Assembly (NCBI RefSeq): GCF_030409215.1
Contig: NZ_JAUFPL010000018.1
Span: 86,554 to 150,553 of the forward strand
Direction of reading: 5' to 3'
Source: Halomonas ramblicola
GTDB lineage: Bacteria > Pseudomonadota > Gammaproteobacteria > Pseudomonadales > Halomonadaceae
DNA: 64,000 nucleotides
The notes beneath the pieces are model-generated. The model was not told the origin of the DNA. It did not search any database and worked only from the letters and a program-made list of their open reading frames with translations. Shown here one piece after another: positions 1-8,540 of this stretch (positions are counted from its first letter, which is position 1; every line of letters starts with the position of its first letter). The position numbers and the translations under genes were made by a program.

Positions 1-1854
1 GCGGGCACCCTGCGCGCCGGTGGGCTGCTGGTGTTGCTGACGCCGGCCGACTGGGGAGAGCATCCCGATGCCGACTATGCCCGGCTCGCCGAGCACCCCT
101 GGCGCCCCGAGGCGCTCGCCGCGCGCTACCTGGCTCGCCTGGCGCGGCTGCTCGAGGCCGATCCTGGGGTGATCCGCTGGCCGGCGGGAGAGGGGCCGCG
201 TCTGCCGGCGCTGCCGAGGACGCCGCCGTCTCCCTCGGCATCCCCCGCGGATCCCGACTGCCTGACCCGCGACCAGGCCATGGCGGTGGCCCGCCTGTTG
301 CGCCTGCGCCGTCGCCGGCCATTGGTGATCACCGCCGATCGCGGCCGCGGCAAGAGCGCCGCCCTGGGCATCGCCTGTGCGCGCCTGCTGACCGCGGGCG
401 AGCCGGAGATCCTGGTCACCGCACCACGGCCCGCGGCGGTAACCAGCCTCTTCGAGCGACTGGCGGCGCTCTGCCCGGCGGGCGAGCGGCACGGACAGAC
501 CTTCCGCCTGGAGGATCGGGCGGTACGCTTCGTGGCCCCCGATGCCCTGGCCGAGCTGGCCCGCGAGGGTCGGGCGGGCGGCCCGGGGCGGCTGCTGCTG
601 GTGGACGAGGCGGCGGCCATCCCCGCCGGCCTGCTCGGCGAGTGGCTCGCGGCCTTCCCGCGCATCGCCTTCGCCACCACGGTGCACGGCTACGAGGGCT
701 CCGGGCGCGGCTTCGCGCTGCGCTTCCGCGAGCGCCTCGACCGGCGTACCCCCGACTGGCGCGGCCTGCACCTGGGCGAGCCGATCCGTTGGGCGGTCGA
801 CGATCCCCTCGAGGGCCTGGTGCACCGGCTGCTGATGCTCGATGCCGAGCCGCCGGTGGCGGAGGTCGTGGGTGAGCCCGTGCTGCGACATCCGTCCCGC
901 GATGCCCTGGCCAGGGACGAGCCGCGCCTGCGCGGCCTGTTCGGGCTGCTGGTGCAGGCCCACTACCGCACCACGCCGAGCGACCTGCGACTGCTGCTGG
1001 ACGGGCCGGGGCTGGGCATCGCCACCCTGGAAACCGGTGACACCCCCCTGGGCGTGGCGCTCACCGCCGACGAGGGTGGCTTCGAGGCGGCACTGGCCGA
1101 GCGGGTGGCCCGCGGCGAGCGGCGTCCCCGCGGCCACCTGATGGCCCAGTCCCTGGCCGCCCACGCCGGCTCCCGGGAGGCGCTGACCGGTCGGCTGCGG
1201 CGGGTGCTGCGCATCGCCGTGTCGCCAGAGCGCCGCCGCGAGGGGCTGGGACGGCGCCTGATCGAGGCGGAGCTGTCCCGCGCCCGCGACGACGGCCGCG
1301 ACGTCCTGGGGGCGAGCTTCGGCGCCGAGCCGGGGCTGATGGGCTTCTGGCGTGTCCTGGGCTTCCGGGCGGTACGCCTGGGGCTGACCCGCGAGGCGGC
1401 CACCGGCGAGCACGCCCTGATGGTGGCGCGCCCGCTCACGCCGCGCGGCGAGCGCCTGGTGGCGGAGCTGGCCGCGCGCTTCCAGCGCGCCCTGCCCGGC
1501 CTGCTGGCCTTCGAGCTGCCGCGGCTGGCGCCCGAGGTGGCCGCCGCCCTGCTGGCGGAAGGCGCGGGGCCGGCGCTGGACGCGGCCGACCTGCGCGACG
1601 CCCGGGACGTGGCCGCCGGCCACCGCGAGCCGGCCCTGGCGCGCCCGGCGCTGCAGGCGCTGGTGCGCCATGCCCTGGCCCGGGGCCAGGCCGCGGACGG
1701 CGAGGCGCTCTGCCTGCTGGTGGCCTGGGGCTTCCAGGGGCTGGGCACCGAGGCGCTGGCGCGGCGCCTGGGCGTCTCGGGGCGCCGCGAGGTCACCGCC
1801 CGGCTGCGCGAGGCCACGGCGGCGCTGCTGGCGGACAAACGTAGCTGTACATAG
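1..1854 (+). CDS. tmcA: tRNA(Met) cytidine acetyltransferase TmcA, 5'-truncated by the window edge
   Basis: TmcA acetylates N4 of the wobble cytidine of elongator tRNA-Met in the cytoplasm, using acetyl-CoA and ATP. The reading frame is already open at base 1 (it reads AGTLRAGGLL into the first in-frame GTG at 31), so the N-terminal DUF1726 part lies outside the window. Counting from the GTG at 31, a P-loop ADRGRGKS is near residues 102-109 and a DEAA Walker B near 192-195, together forming the RNA-helicase-like module. A GNAT acetyltransferase core follows (RIAVSPERRREGLG, near residue 392), then the C-terminal tRNA-binding part. About 607 residues are visible, against roughly 670 in the E. 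coli enzyme. The helicase-plus-GNAT fusion is diagnostic. The gene ends 124 bases before pepD. Confidence 0.93.
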   Translation, partial: AGTLRAGGLLVLLTPADWGEHPDADYARLAEHPWRPEALAARYLARLARLLEADPGVIRWPAGEGPRLPALPRTPPSPSASPADPDCLTRDQAMAVARLLRLRRRRPLVITADRGRGKSAALGIACARLLTAGEPEILVTAPRPAAVTSLFERLAALCPAGERHGQTFRLEDRAVRFVAPDALAELAREGRAGGPGRLLLVDEAAAIPAGLLGEWLAAFPRIAFATTVHGYEGSGRGFALRFRERLDRRTPDWRGLHLGEPIRWAVDDPLEGLVHRLLMLDAEPPVAEVVGEPVLRHPSRDALARDEPRLRGLFGLLVQAHYRTTPSDLRLLLDGPGLGIATLETGDTPLGVALTADEGGFEAALAERVARGERRPRGHLMAQSLAAHAGSREALTGRLRRVLRIAVSPERRREGLGRRLIEAELSRARDDGRDVLGASFGAEPGLMGFWRVLGFRAVRLGLTREAATGEHALMVARPLTPRGERLVAELAARFQRALPGLLAFELPRLAPEVAAALLAEGAGPALDAADLRDARDVAAGHREPALARPALQALVRHALARGQAADGEALCLLVAWGFQGLGTEALARRLGVSGRREVTARLREATAALLADKRSCT

Positions 1855-1883
1855 CGAGGGGGCCGGATCAGCCCCGAGCGGTG

Positions 1884-1906
1884 CCGGTAACTGCGATAGT
1901 TGCCGG
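1884..1906. terminator. Hairpin in the tmcA-pepD gap
   Basis: A 9-bp stem with one wobble (1884-1892 with 1898-1906) and a 5-base loop, 30 bases after the tmcA stop. There is no T tract, so it may be a weak terminator or an mRNA end rather than a strong rho-independent site. The rest of the gap holds a TTATAG box near 1930 that could be a -10 for pepD, but I see no convincing -35. Confidence 0.35.
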
Positions 1907-1978
1907 TGCTACTGGCGGCCACTTCCCTTGTTATAGCACCCTGAGTCAGGTAGGCCGGTCAATCAGGAGGGGATCCCC

Positions 1979-3436
1979 ATGAACGAACATCTCGACCAGC
2001 TCGCGCCCCGGCCGCTGTGGCGCCACTTCCGGACCCTGTGCGAGACGCCGCGCCCCTCCGGCGGCGAGGCCGCCCTGGTGGCGCGCCTGGAGGCCTGGGC
2101 CGAGGCCCGCGGCCTGGCCCACGACCGCGACGCCTTCGGCAACCTGCGCATCCGCAAGCCCGCCACGCCGGGGCACGAGGCGGCCCCGGGGGTGATCTTC
2201 CAGGGCCACCTGGACATGGTGGCCCAGGCCAATGCCGACCACCCCCACGATTTCACCCGCGATCCCATCGAGACCCGGGTGGACGACGGCTGGCTGCGCG
2301 CCCGCCACACCACCCTGGGCGCCGACAACGGCCTGGGGGTGGCCGCGGCCCTGGCGATCCTCGAGGACGAGGCCCTGGAACACGGCCCCCTCGAGGCGCT
2401 GTTCACCCTGGAGGAGGAAACGGGGATGGGCGGCGCCCTCAACCTGGCCGAGGGCTGGCTCGAGGGCCGCTACCTGCTCAACCTGGACTCCGAGGACCGC
2501 GGCGAGGTGTTCATCGGCTGCGCCGGGGGCGCCGACGTGGTGGTGGAGGCCCAGTTGCCCGGCGCTCCCCTGGCCGATGACGAGGTGACCCTGGAGCTGG
2601 CGCTGACCGGCCTGCAGGGCGGTCACTCGGGCATCGACATTCACAAGGGGCTGGGCAACGCCAATCGGCTGCTGGTGCGGGTGCTGCGCGCCCTGGAAGC
2701 CGAGGAAGCGCGCCTGGTGGCCTACCGGGGCGGCACCCTGCGCAATGCCCTGCCGCGGGAGGCCTTCGCCACCCTGGCGCTGCCCGCCGAGGCACGGGAG
2801 GTCGCCGAGGCGCGGGTGGCCGAGCTCGAGGCCATCCTGCGGGCCGAACTGGCCGGGGTGGACGAGGCGCTGGCCCTGACGGTCTCCCAGGCCGCGGCAC
2901 CCGCCGACGAGGCGCTGACCGCCCAGGCCAGCCGCCTGCTGGTGGCCGCCCTGCACGCCGCGCCCTGTGGCGTCGAACGCATGAGCCAGGAGGTCCCCGG
3001 CGTGGTGGAGACCTCCAACAACCTGGGGGTGGTGAGCCTGGAGGCAGGGCGCTTTCGGCTCGCGGCCCTGGTGCGCTCGCTGCGCGACAGCGCCACCGTC
3101 GACCTGGCCGACCGGATCCGTGCCCTGTTCGAGCTGATCGGCGCCCGGGTGCGGGTGGAGAACGGCTATCCGGGCTGGACGCCGCGGCCCGACAGCGAGC
3201 TGCTGGCACGCTTCCGGCGCGTGCACCGCGAGCGCCTGGGCGGCGAACCCGCGGTCAAGGTGATCCACGCGGGGCTCGAGTGCGGCATCCTCGGTGGCAA
3301 GTACCCCGACCTGGAGATGATCTCCTTCGGCCCGCTGATCCGTGGTGCGCACTCTCCCGACGAGCGCGTCGAGCTCGCCTCGGTGGAGGAGTTCTGGACG
3401 CTGCTGCGCGGCCTGGTGGAGGACCTGGCCGGGTAG
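1979..3436 (+). CDS. pepD: Aminoacyl-histidine dipeptidase (Xaa-His dipeptidase, M20 family)
   Basis: A cytoplasmic zinc dipeptidase (PepD, also called carnosinase) that cleaves Xaa-His and other unspecific dipeptides during peptide turnover. Its 485 residues equal the E. coli length. The M20 metal-site motifs are present in order: HLDM (His77, Asp79), ADNGLG (Asp116), EEETGMGG (residues 145-152, with the catalytic and metal glutamates), then the lid/dimer domain containing GGHSG, and a late HAGLECG motif. The ATG is preceded by a good AGGAGGGG-type ribosome site. The gene stands alone between a plus-strand neighbour and a convergent minus-strand gene. Confidence 0.93.
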   Translation: MNEHLDQLAPRPLWRHFRTLCETPRPSGGEAALVARLEAWAEARGLAHDRDAFGNLRIRKPATPGHEAAPGVIFQGHLDMVAQANADHPHDFTRDPIETRVDDGWLRARHTTLGADNGLGVAAALAILEDEALEHGPLEALFTLEEETGMGGALNLAEGWLEGRYLLNLDSEDRGEVFIGCAGGADVVVEAQLPGAPLADDEVTLELALTGLQGGHSGIDIHKGLGNANRLLVRVLRALEAEEARLVAYRGGTLRNALPREAFATLALPAEAREVAEARVAELEAILRAELAGVDEALALTVSQAAAPADEALTAQASRLLVAALHAAPCGVERMSQEVPGVVETSNNLGVVSLEAGRFRLAALVRSLRDSATVDLADRIRALFELIGARVRVENGYPGWTPRPDSELLARFRRVHRERLGGEPAVKVIHAGLECGILGGKYPDLEMISFGPLIRGAHSPDERVELASVEEFWTLLRGLVEDLAG

Positions 3437-3444
3437 CGGTGCCG

Positions 3445-3476
3445 GCCCGCCGTCGGGACGTGCCCCGGCGGCGGGC
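3445..3476. terminator. Hairpin between convergent pepD and the His-rich gene
   Basis: An 8-bp GC stem (3445-3452 with 3469-3476) with an inner CGGG/CCCG pairing, placed between two convergent stop codons. It lacks a T run but could end transcripts from both sides. Confidence 0.5.
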
Positions 3477-3484
3477 GATGGGGG

Positions 3485-3853
3485 TCAGTGGTTGACCCGG
3501 ATCCGGATCGCCGGATAGCCGCCGACGGTCACCAGCGGGATGTCGCTGTGCCGGTGATGCCGCGAGGGGCGGTGGTGGTAGTGCCGCTCGATCATCCGGG
3601 GGCCCGAGCGGTAGCGATGATGGTGCCGCTTCATGGCCGCGCGATAGCGCTTCTGGTAGTGGTGGCGTCCGCGGTCGGCGCGATGATCGTGGTGGTGGAA
3701 GTGGTGGCGTCCACGGTCGGCGCGGTGATCGTGGTGGTGGAAGTGATGGTGCACCTGAGGGCGGTGGCCGTGATGGCGGTGGTCCGCCATGGCGGGGGCG
3801 CTCAGGGCCAGGGTCAGGCCGGCCAGCAGGGCGGCGATCAGCAGGCGTTTCAT
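3485..3853 (-). CDS. Secreted histidine-rich small protein with an internal duplication
   Basis: A 122-residue protein with a clear Sec signal peptide (MKRLL, a hydrophobic run, then APAMA before DHRHH), so it is probably periplasmic. I count 29 histidines in about 99 mature residues, many in HHH clusters, plus many arginines. Residues near 40-67 form two copies of a 14-residue HHFHHHDHRADRGR unit. The C-terminus (DIPLVTVGGYPAIRIRVNH) is not His-rich. A GGAGG ribosome site precedes the ATG. Histidine clusters of this kind suggest binding of Ni, Zn, Cu or Co, but no family was recognised. It stands alone downstream of dps, separated from it by a terminator. Confidence 0.8.
   Translation of the reverse strand: MKRLLIAALLAGLTLALSAPAMADHRHHGHRPQVHHHFHHHDHRADRGRHHFHHHDHRADRGRHHYQKRYRAAMKRHHHRYRSGPRMIERHYHHRPSRHHRHSDIPLVTVGGYPAIRIRVNH
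3659..3742. repeat. Tandem 42-bp direct repeat inside the His-rich gene
   Basis: Two adjacent 42-base units (3659-3700 and 3701-3742) differ at only two positions. Each encodes one copy of the 14-residue His/Arg unit, so the repeat is in frame and looks like a recent internal duplication. Confidence 0.85.
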
Positions 3854-4000
3854 GGGCTTGCCTCCATGGGTGATCCGTCGGGTCGCGTCATCCCCGTGAT
3901 CCCATGCTGTGCAGTATATCGCCGCGGTGGGCGGCCCGGACCCGGCGGGCCGCGGTTCCCGAATCTCTCCATATTCCCCGGCCGGGTGACCACAAATGAC

Positions 4001-4021
4001 GACACCGCCCGGGGCGGTGTC
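4001..4021 (-). terminator. Terminator of the dps-like gene
   Basis: A perfect 9-bp stem (4001-4009 with 4013-4021) with a 3-base loop, 27 bases after the dps stop. It is followed on the minus strand by a short T-rich stretch (GTCATTTG). The 3854-4000 gap below it should carry the promoter of the His-rich gene; I could not define one. Confidence 0.65.
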
Positions 4022-4047
4022 GCATCGTCGCGGGGCGTACCGGCGGT

Positions 4048-4521
4048 TCAGCCGAGGTAGGCGCCGAGCATCCAGATGGTCTTCTCCTGCTCGCGGATAT
4101 AGTCGCCGATCTGGGCGGCGGTCCCCTCGTCGTCGGCGTCGGAGGCCAGCGAGAGGAGCTCGCGTTGCCGCTCGAGCAGCACCCGGTAGCCCGCGAGCAC
4201 GCCCCTCACGCACTCCTCGCCGTCGCTGACGTTCTTGTCCTCGGCGATGCGCGAGATCTCCACGTAGTCGCTGTAGGCGTGGACCGGCTGGTGGCCCAGG
4301 GTGAGGATGCGTTCGGCGACCTCGTCCACCTTGGCCAGCAGGTCGGTGTAGAGCTCCTCGAACTTGGCGTGCAACTCGAAGAACTGCGGCCCCTTCACGT
4401 TCCAGTGATAGCCGCGCACGTTCATGTAGAAGATCTGGTAGTTGGCCAGCAGCTCGTTGAGCTTCTCGGCGAGCTGGCTGGCGCTGGCCTCGTGCAGGCC
4501 GATGGAATTGGTATCGCTCAT
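4048..4521 (-). CDS. Dps/ferritin-like DNA-protection protein
   Basis: A Dps-family mini-ferritin of 157 residues. It forms dodecamers that oxidise Fe(II) with peroxide and store the iron, protecting DNA. The inter-subunit ferroxidase ligands line up with E. coli Dps spacing: His39, His51, Glu55, Asp66 and Glu70 (E. coli His51, His63, Asp67, Asp78, Glu82), within the hallmark HWNVKGPQFFELH block. The lysine-rich N-terminal tail that lets E. coli Dps bind DNA is absent here, so direct DNA binding is uncertain. An AAGGAGG site lies upstream of the chosen ATG; an upstream in-frame ATG would add 37 residues foreign to the family. The 4522-4698 gap upstream shows no clear regulator site. Confidence 0.9.
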   Translation of the reverse strand: MSDTNSIGLHEASASQLAEKLNELLANYQIFYMNVRGYHWNVKGPQFFELHAKFEELYTDLLAKVDEVAERILTLGHQPVHAYSDYVEISRIAEDKNVSDGEECVRGVLAGYRVLLERQRELLSLASDADDEGTAAQIGDYIREQEKTIWMLGAYLG

Positions 4522-4698
4522 GCGGATGCCTCCTTGATCTCGAGGGGTGCAGACTACCCGGCCGCCCGCCGGAGGGATAACGAATCCTTTCCATGGGCAC
4601 CATAGCCTCCACCCATGACGTCTTGGCGACACCCGGCCATTTCTAGGCTTGGCGCGAGGGGCCGGCCCGTCGGGGCGAGCGTTGCGCGACCGGCGCCG

Positions 4699-5877
4699 TC
4701 AGGCGCCCGACGGCGTCGGCATCGCCTGGGTGGCTGCCGCCGGGGCGGCCAGCAGCAACCGTGCCACGCTCTCGGCCCGGTCGGCGAGCAGCTCGGCGCA
4801 GCGCTCCAGCGCCTCGTCGAGCCCCATGGGGCCATCGGCCAGGGCGAAGGCGGCGACGATGCCCTCGTCATGGGCGGCCTGCCAGCCCGGGGCCAGGCGG
4901 CCGGCCAGCACCACCACCGGCACCCCCCGGGCGCGTGCCGCCCGGGCCACCCCCACCGGGGTCTTGCCGGCCAGGCTCTGGCCATCGAGCTGGCCCTCGC
5001 CGGTGATCACCAGGTCGGCATCGGCGAGCAGGGCGTCGACGCCGGCCTGGGTCATCACCAGCTCGATGCCCGGGCGCAGCGCGGCGCCCAGGAAGGCGCG
5101 GGCGGCGAAGCCCATGCCGCCGGCGGCCCCGGCGCCCGGCAGCTCGCGGTGGTCCACCCCCAGCGCCGCGGCGGCCAGGTCGGCGAAGCGCGCCAGGGCG
5201 GCATCCAGCCGCGCCACATCGGCGGGCGTGGCGCCCTTCTGGGGGCCGAACACGGCGCTGGCGCCGCGTTCGCCCAGCAGCGGGTTGTCCACGTCCACGG
5301 CGGTCTCCACCTCGAGCCCGGCCAGCCGCGGGTCCAGCCCCGAGAGGTCGAGCTCGGCGAGATCCGCCAGGGCGGCACCGCCGGGCGGCAGGTCGCGACC
5401 CCGGGCGTCGCGCAGCCGGGCGCCCAGGGCCACCAGCATGCCGGCCCCGCCGTCGTTGGTGGCGCTGCCGCCCAGGGTCAGCAGCAGCCGCTCGGCGCCG
5501 GCGTCCAGCGCCTCGCGGATCAGCTCGCCCACGCCGTGGGTGGTGCTGTGCAGAGCGGTGCGCTCGCCCAGGGCCAGGGCCTGGATGCCGCTGGCCTCGG
5601 CCAGCTCCACGAAGGCGGTGCGACGCTCGGCCTGCCAGCCCCAGGCGGCGCTGGTGGGGCGCCCCAGGGCGTCCTGCACGGTGGCGCGGCGCCGCTCGGC
5701 GCCGGTGGCGGCCAGCAGGGCGTCCAGGCTACCCTCGCCGCCGTCGGCCAGGGGGCACTCCACGGCGACGACGGCATCGCCGAGGCGACGCAGGCCGCAG
5801 GCGATGGCGCGTGCCGCCGCCGGGGCCGGCAGGGCGTCCTTGAAACTATCCGGGCAGATGAGGATCTTCATGGGCAT
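4699..5877 (-). CDS. Glycerate 2-kinase (GarK/GlxK family)
   Basis: A cytoplasmic kinase that phosphorylates D-glycerate with ATP, usually to 2-phosphoglycerate, feeding glycerate from glyoxylate or glucarate breakdown into glycolysis. Family blocks are visible: MKILICPDSFKDAL at the start, ADGGEGS, GGSATNDGGAG, FGPQKGA, GAGAAGGMGFAA and ITGEGQLDGQS. At 392 residues it is close to E. coli GarK (381). Two ATGs lie two codons apart (5877 and 5871); family starts (MKI) favour 5871, and neither has a strong ribosome site. No glyoxylate carboligase or tartronate reductase is beside it, so the feeding pathway must be encoded elsewhere. Confidence 0.9.
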   Translation of the reverse strand: MPMKILICPDSFKDALPAPAAARAIACGLRRLGDAVVAVECPLADGGEGSLDALLAATGAERRRATVQDALGRPTSAAWGWQAERRTAFVELAEASGIQALALGERTALHSTTHGVGELIREALDAGAERLLLTLGGSATNDGGAGMLVALGARLRDARGRDLPPGGAALADLAELDLSGLDPRLAGLEVETAVDVDNPLLGERGASAVFGPQKGATPADVARLDAALARFADLAAAALGVDHRELPGAGAAGGMGFAARAFLGAALRPGIELVMTQAGVDALLADADLVITGEGQLDGQSLAGKTPVGVARAARARGVPVVVLAGRLAPGWQAAHDEGIVAAFALADGPMGLDEALERCAELLADRAESVARLLLAAPAAATQAMPTPSGA

Positions 5878-5995
5878 GCTCGTGTCGCGGAAGTTCGCTC
5901 CAGCTTAGCCGCGTCGGTCGCCGTGCTGAACCCCCGGCTTCCCGTCGCCCCGGCGCAGTGCGTACACTTCCCGTATCGAACCACGGAGAGTTCCG

Positions 5996-6535
5996 ATGCG
6001 CCCCTGGCTATTGTCCCTGCTGCTGGCGCTGGCCGGCTGCCAGACCCTTCCCTCCACGCTGCCGGTGGCCGAGCCCGCTCCCGCCGCGGCGTGTCGCTGG
6101 CCGGCCGAGGGGACGGCCCCGCGCGAGGTGCTGCGCCGGGCCGTGACGGCGCTGGAGGAGGACGGCTTCCTGATACGTCACACCGCCCTGGCCCCGGCGG
6201 TGGTGAGCGCCGAGCGTATCCGTATCCTGCCCGGTTACGGCGGTCGCTACGATGACTGGGAACGCCACGGCATGTTCGGTGGGGTCGGGATCGGCGGCGG
6301 CAGGGGCCGCGTGGCCGGCGGGATGATGATCGGCTTCGGCGGGGTGGGTAGCGTGACCCGTGATGCCACGCAACTGGAGCGGGTCTCGCTGCTGGTCGGC
6401 GACGAGACCATCCGGGTGAGTCGCGACCTGCAGCTGATCGACTGGCGCGGCGAACTGCTGGAGGCGCGCAGCGCCAGTACCGACGACTTCTGCAGGCGGC
6501 TGCGCGATGCCATGGCCACGGGAGGTGACGCATGA
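5996..6535 (+). CDS. Putative lipoprotein, glycine-rich centre, function unknown
   Basis: A 179-residue protein with a short signal sequence and lipobox LALAGC, so Cys14 or so should be lipidated and the protein anchored in a membrane facing the periplasm. The middle carries a Gly-rich, Met/Ile stretch (FGGVGIGGGRGRVAGG and on) flanked by segments predicted to alternate strand and helix. The first half (REVLRRAVTALEEDGFLIRH) resembles the matching part of the next gene (TTAEVLMDSGYVLRH). The stop overlaps the following start (ATGA), so the two are co-translated. No family was recognised. Confidence 0.8.
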   Translation: MRPWLLSLLLALAGCQTLPSTLPVAEPAPAAACRWPAEGTAPREVLRRAVTALEEDGFLIRHTALAPAVVSAERIRILPGYGGRYDDWERHGMFGGVGIGGGRGRVAGGMMIGFGGVGSVTRDATQLERVSLLVGDETIRVSRDLQLIDWRGELLEARSASTDDFCRRLRDAMATGGDA

Positions 6536-6888
6536 GTCGACTCGCCGCCCTGCTGTTGCTGGCGACCCTGCTCGCCGGCTGTGCCACCCCGGGCGCGCCG
6601 GTGCCGCCCCGGGAGCTGACCTTCGCGGTGCCCCCCGAGACGGCGCTGACGACCACCGCCGAGGTCCTGATGGACAGCGGCTACGTGCTGCGCCATGCCG
6701 ATGCCGACCTGGGACGCCTGGAGGCGGTGCTCTCCCGCTGGCCCGGTTACCGGGTGCAGGCGAAGGTGCAGGCGGAAGGCGAGGGCAGCCGCCTGGCGTT
6801 GACCGCCACCCGAGGTGGCCGCCCGTTGCCGCCTGAGACCCTGGATCGCCTGTCGATGGACATCCAGAACCGCATGGCCATGGACTGA
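6532..6888 (+). CDS. Putative small lipoprotein, function unknown
   Basis: A 118-residue lipoprotein with lipobox LLAGC after a hydrophobic leader (MSRLAALLLLATLLAGC). It overlaps the previous lipoprotein by four bases, which suggests a paired function. The pattern TTAEVLMDSGYVLRHADADLGRLEAVLSRWPGYRV echoes the first gene's opening domain, so the pair may be distant paralogues. The next gene starts 15 bases later, so this may be one transcript with the DUF1007/NicO genes. Confidence 0.78.
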   Translation: MSRLAALLLLATLLAGCATPGAPVPPRELTFAVPPETALTTTAEVLMDSGYVLRHADADLGRLEAVLSRWPGYRVQAKVQAEGEGSRLALTATRGGRPLPPETLDRLSMDIQNRMAMD

Positions 6889-6903
6889 GGAGCGTCGAGG
6901 CGC

Positions 6904-7581
6904 ATGGAGAGACCCGTGACGAGGACCCGGCCCCGGCGCCGCTGGCGGTACTGGATGGTCGCGTTGTGCTGCCTGGTCGCCGGCGAGGCGGCCCTGGCTC
7001 ATCCCCACGGCTGGATCGACCTGCGCATGCGCCTGGCGGTGGACGACCGGGGACGACTCACCGAGCTGGAGCAGACGTGGCGGCTGGACCCCTTCTACAG
7101 CCTGGTGCTCCTCGAGGAGCTGGGGCAGGCTGAGGAGGGCCTGGAGGCGGGACTCGACCGACTCGGCCTGGAGATCCGCGACAACCTCGCTCCCCAGGGC
7201 TACTTCACCGAGATGGCCCTGGAGGGCGATGCGGTGGCCTTCGGCGAGGTCGAGGAGTACACCGTGCTGGAGCGCGACGGGCGCGTCGAGTTCCGCTTCC
7301 GACTGCCGCTGGCCGAGCCGCTGCCCCTGGCCGGGAGCCGCCTGCGTTACCGGGTCTTCGATCCCACCTACTACCTCGAGGTGGTCCACGAGGCCGAGGA
7401 CGACGCCCCGGCGGCTGATGCCCTCGTCATGAGTGGCGAGCTCGACTGCGAGAGTCGCATCCTGGCGCCCTCGCCGGATCCCGAGCGGGTCGCCGAGGCG
7501 GCGCGCCTGGACGCCACCGACGAGGCCGAACCGGGGCTCGGGCGCCACTTCGCCGAGACCGGGGAGGTGACGTGCCGCTGA
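6904..7581 (+). CDS. DUF1007 family periplasmic protein (partner of NicO transporter)
   Basis: A 225-residue DUF1007 protein. An N-terminal Arg-rich stretch, one hydrophobic segment and a cleavage-like site ALAHPHGW give a mature N-terminus beginning HPHGW, which is a plausible metal ligand. The family hallmark HPHGWIDLRM is followed by LTELEQTWRLDPFYS. DUF1007 genes are commonly found beside Ni/Co transporters, and this one overlaps the NicO gene by ten bases. The inferred role is periplasmic handling of Ni, Co or Zn for the transporter; no biochemical role is established for the family. Confidence 0.85.
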   Translation: MERPVTRTRPRRRWRYWMVALCCLVAGEAALAHPHGWIDLRMRLAVDDRGRLTELEQTWRLDPFYSLVLLEELGQAEEGLEAGLDRLGLEIRDNLAPQGYFTEMALEGDAVAFGEVEEYTVLERDGRVEFRFRLPLAEPLPLAGSRLRYRVFDPTYYLEVVHEAEDDAPAADALVMSGELDCESRILAPSPDPERVAEAARLDATDEAEPGLGRHFAETGEVTCR

Positions 7582-8540
7582 CCGCCCGACGCCTGGCCCT
7601 GTGCGGCGTGGCCCTGCTGCTGGCGCTGCTCGCCTGGCCACTGCTGCAGGAGGCCTTCCAGGCGCTGAGCCTGCGGCTGATCGGCTGGCAGCGCGACTTC
7701 CATCGCGATCTGACGCTGGCCATCCAGGCCTTCTCCGCGACGCCCTCGCCGGCAGCCTGGGCGACATTGCTGGGGATCAGCTTCGGCTACGGGGTCTTCC
7801 ACGCCGCCGGCCCGGGCCACGGCAAGGCGGTGCTGGCCACCTACCTGGTCTCCCAGGGCGGCGCGCGGCGCCGGGCCCTGGTGCTCTCCTGTGCCGCCTC
7901 CCTGCTGCAGGGGGCGGTGGCCATCGGCCTGGTGACGGTGCTGGTGTTCGGCCTGGGTTGGCTGACCCGCCAGGCCATGGGCAGCGTGGCCTGGGTGGAG
8001 CAGGCGAGCTTCGCCATGGTGACCCTGCTCGGGGCCTGGCTCTGCGGGCGGGCCCTCCGCCGGCTGCGTCGCGCTCCCGCCGACCATCACGCCCACCACG
8101 ACGGTTGCTGCGCTGGCCATCATCATGTCGATCCCCGGCAGACCGGCGACTGGCGCAGCGCCCTGGCCACGGTGGTGGCCATCGGCCTGCGGCCGTGCAG
8201 CGGCGCCGTGCTGCTGCTGGGGGCGGCCGCCCTGCTCGGCCACTTCGCGGTGGGGATGGCGGCGGTGCTGGTGATGTCGCTGGGTACCGCACTGACCGTC
8301 TCGGCGCTGGCCCTGGCCAGCGTCCATGCCCGGGGCTGGGCGGAGCGACGCCTGGTTCGCCAGGTCGATGGCGGCCGGCTGCTCGGTTGGGCCGCGCTGG
8401 CGGGCGGCCTGGCCATCGTGGCGCTGGGCGTCTCGCTGATCCTGGGCGGGGCGACCCAGCCCGGTGGCGCCCCCCTGCTGGGTGAGCCGCCTCCGCGTGA
8501 GGCGCCCGCCGAGTCTGCCCCCGCGCGCCACCCCTTCTAG
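7572..8540 (+). CDS. NicO-family nickel/cobalt transporter (RcnA/HoxN-like)
   Basis: A 322-residue inner-membrane protein with about six to seven hydrophobic segments and the family signature FHAAGPGHGKAVLATYLVSQGG (near residues 75-97). A cytosolic histidine/cysteine loop, DHHAHHDGCCAGHHH, separates two transmembrane halves, followed by IGLRPCSGAVLLL. Such loops bind the transported metal in RcnA-type efflux pumps; direction (efflux or uptake) cannot be told from sequence. The start is GTG, inside the end of the DUF1007 gene. Its TAG stop overlaps the complementary stop of the convergent HIT gene. Confidence 0.87.
   Translation: MPLTARRLALCGVALLLALLAWPLLQEAFQALSLRLIGWQRDFHRDLTLAIQAFSATPSPAAWATLLGISFGYGVFHAAGPGHGKAVLATYLVSQGGARRRALVLSCAASLLQGAVAIGLVTVLVFGLGWLTRQAMGSVAWVEQASFAMVTLLGAWLCGRALRRLRRAPADHHAHHDGCCAGHHHVDPRQTGDWRSALATVVAIGLRPCSGAVLLLGAAALLGHFAVGMAAVLVMSLGTALTVSALALASVHARGWAERRLVRQVDGGRLLGWAALAGGLAIVALGVSLILGGATQPGGAPLLGEPPPREAPAESAPARHPF

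Noticed and set aside
3488..4060. A 190-codon plus-strand open frame
   Set aside because: It is antisense to the His-rich gene; its Val/Met-rich repeats come from the reversed His codons.
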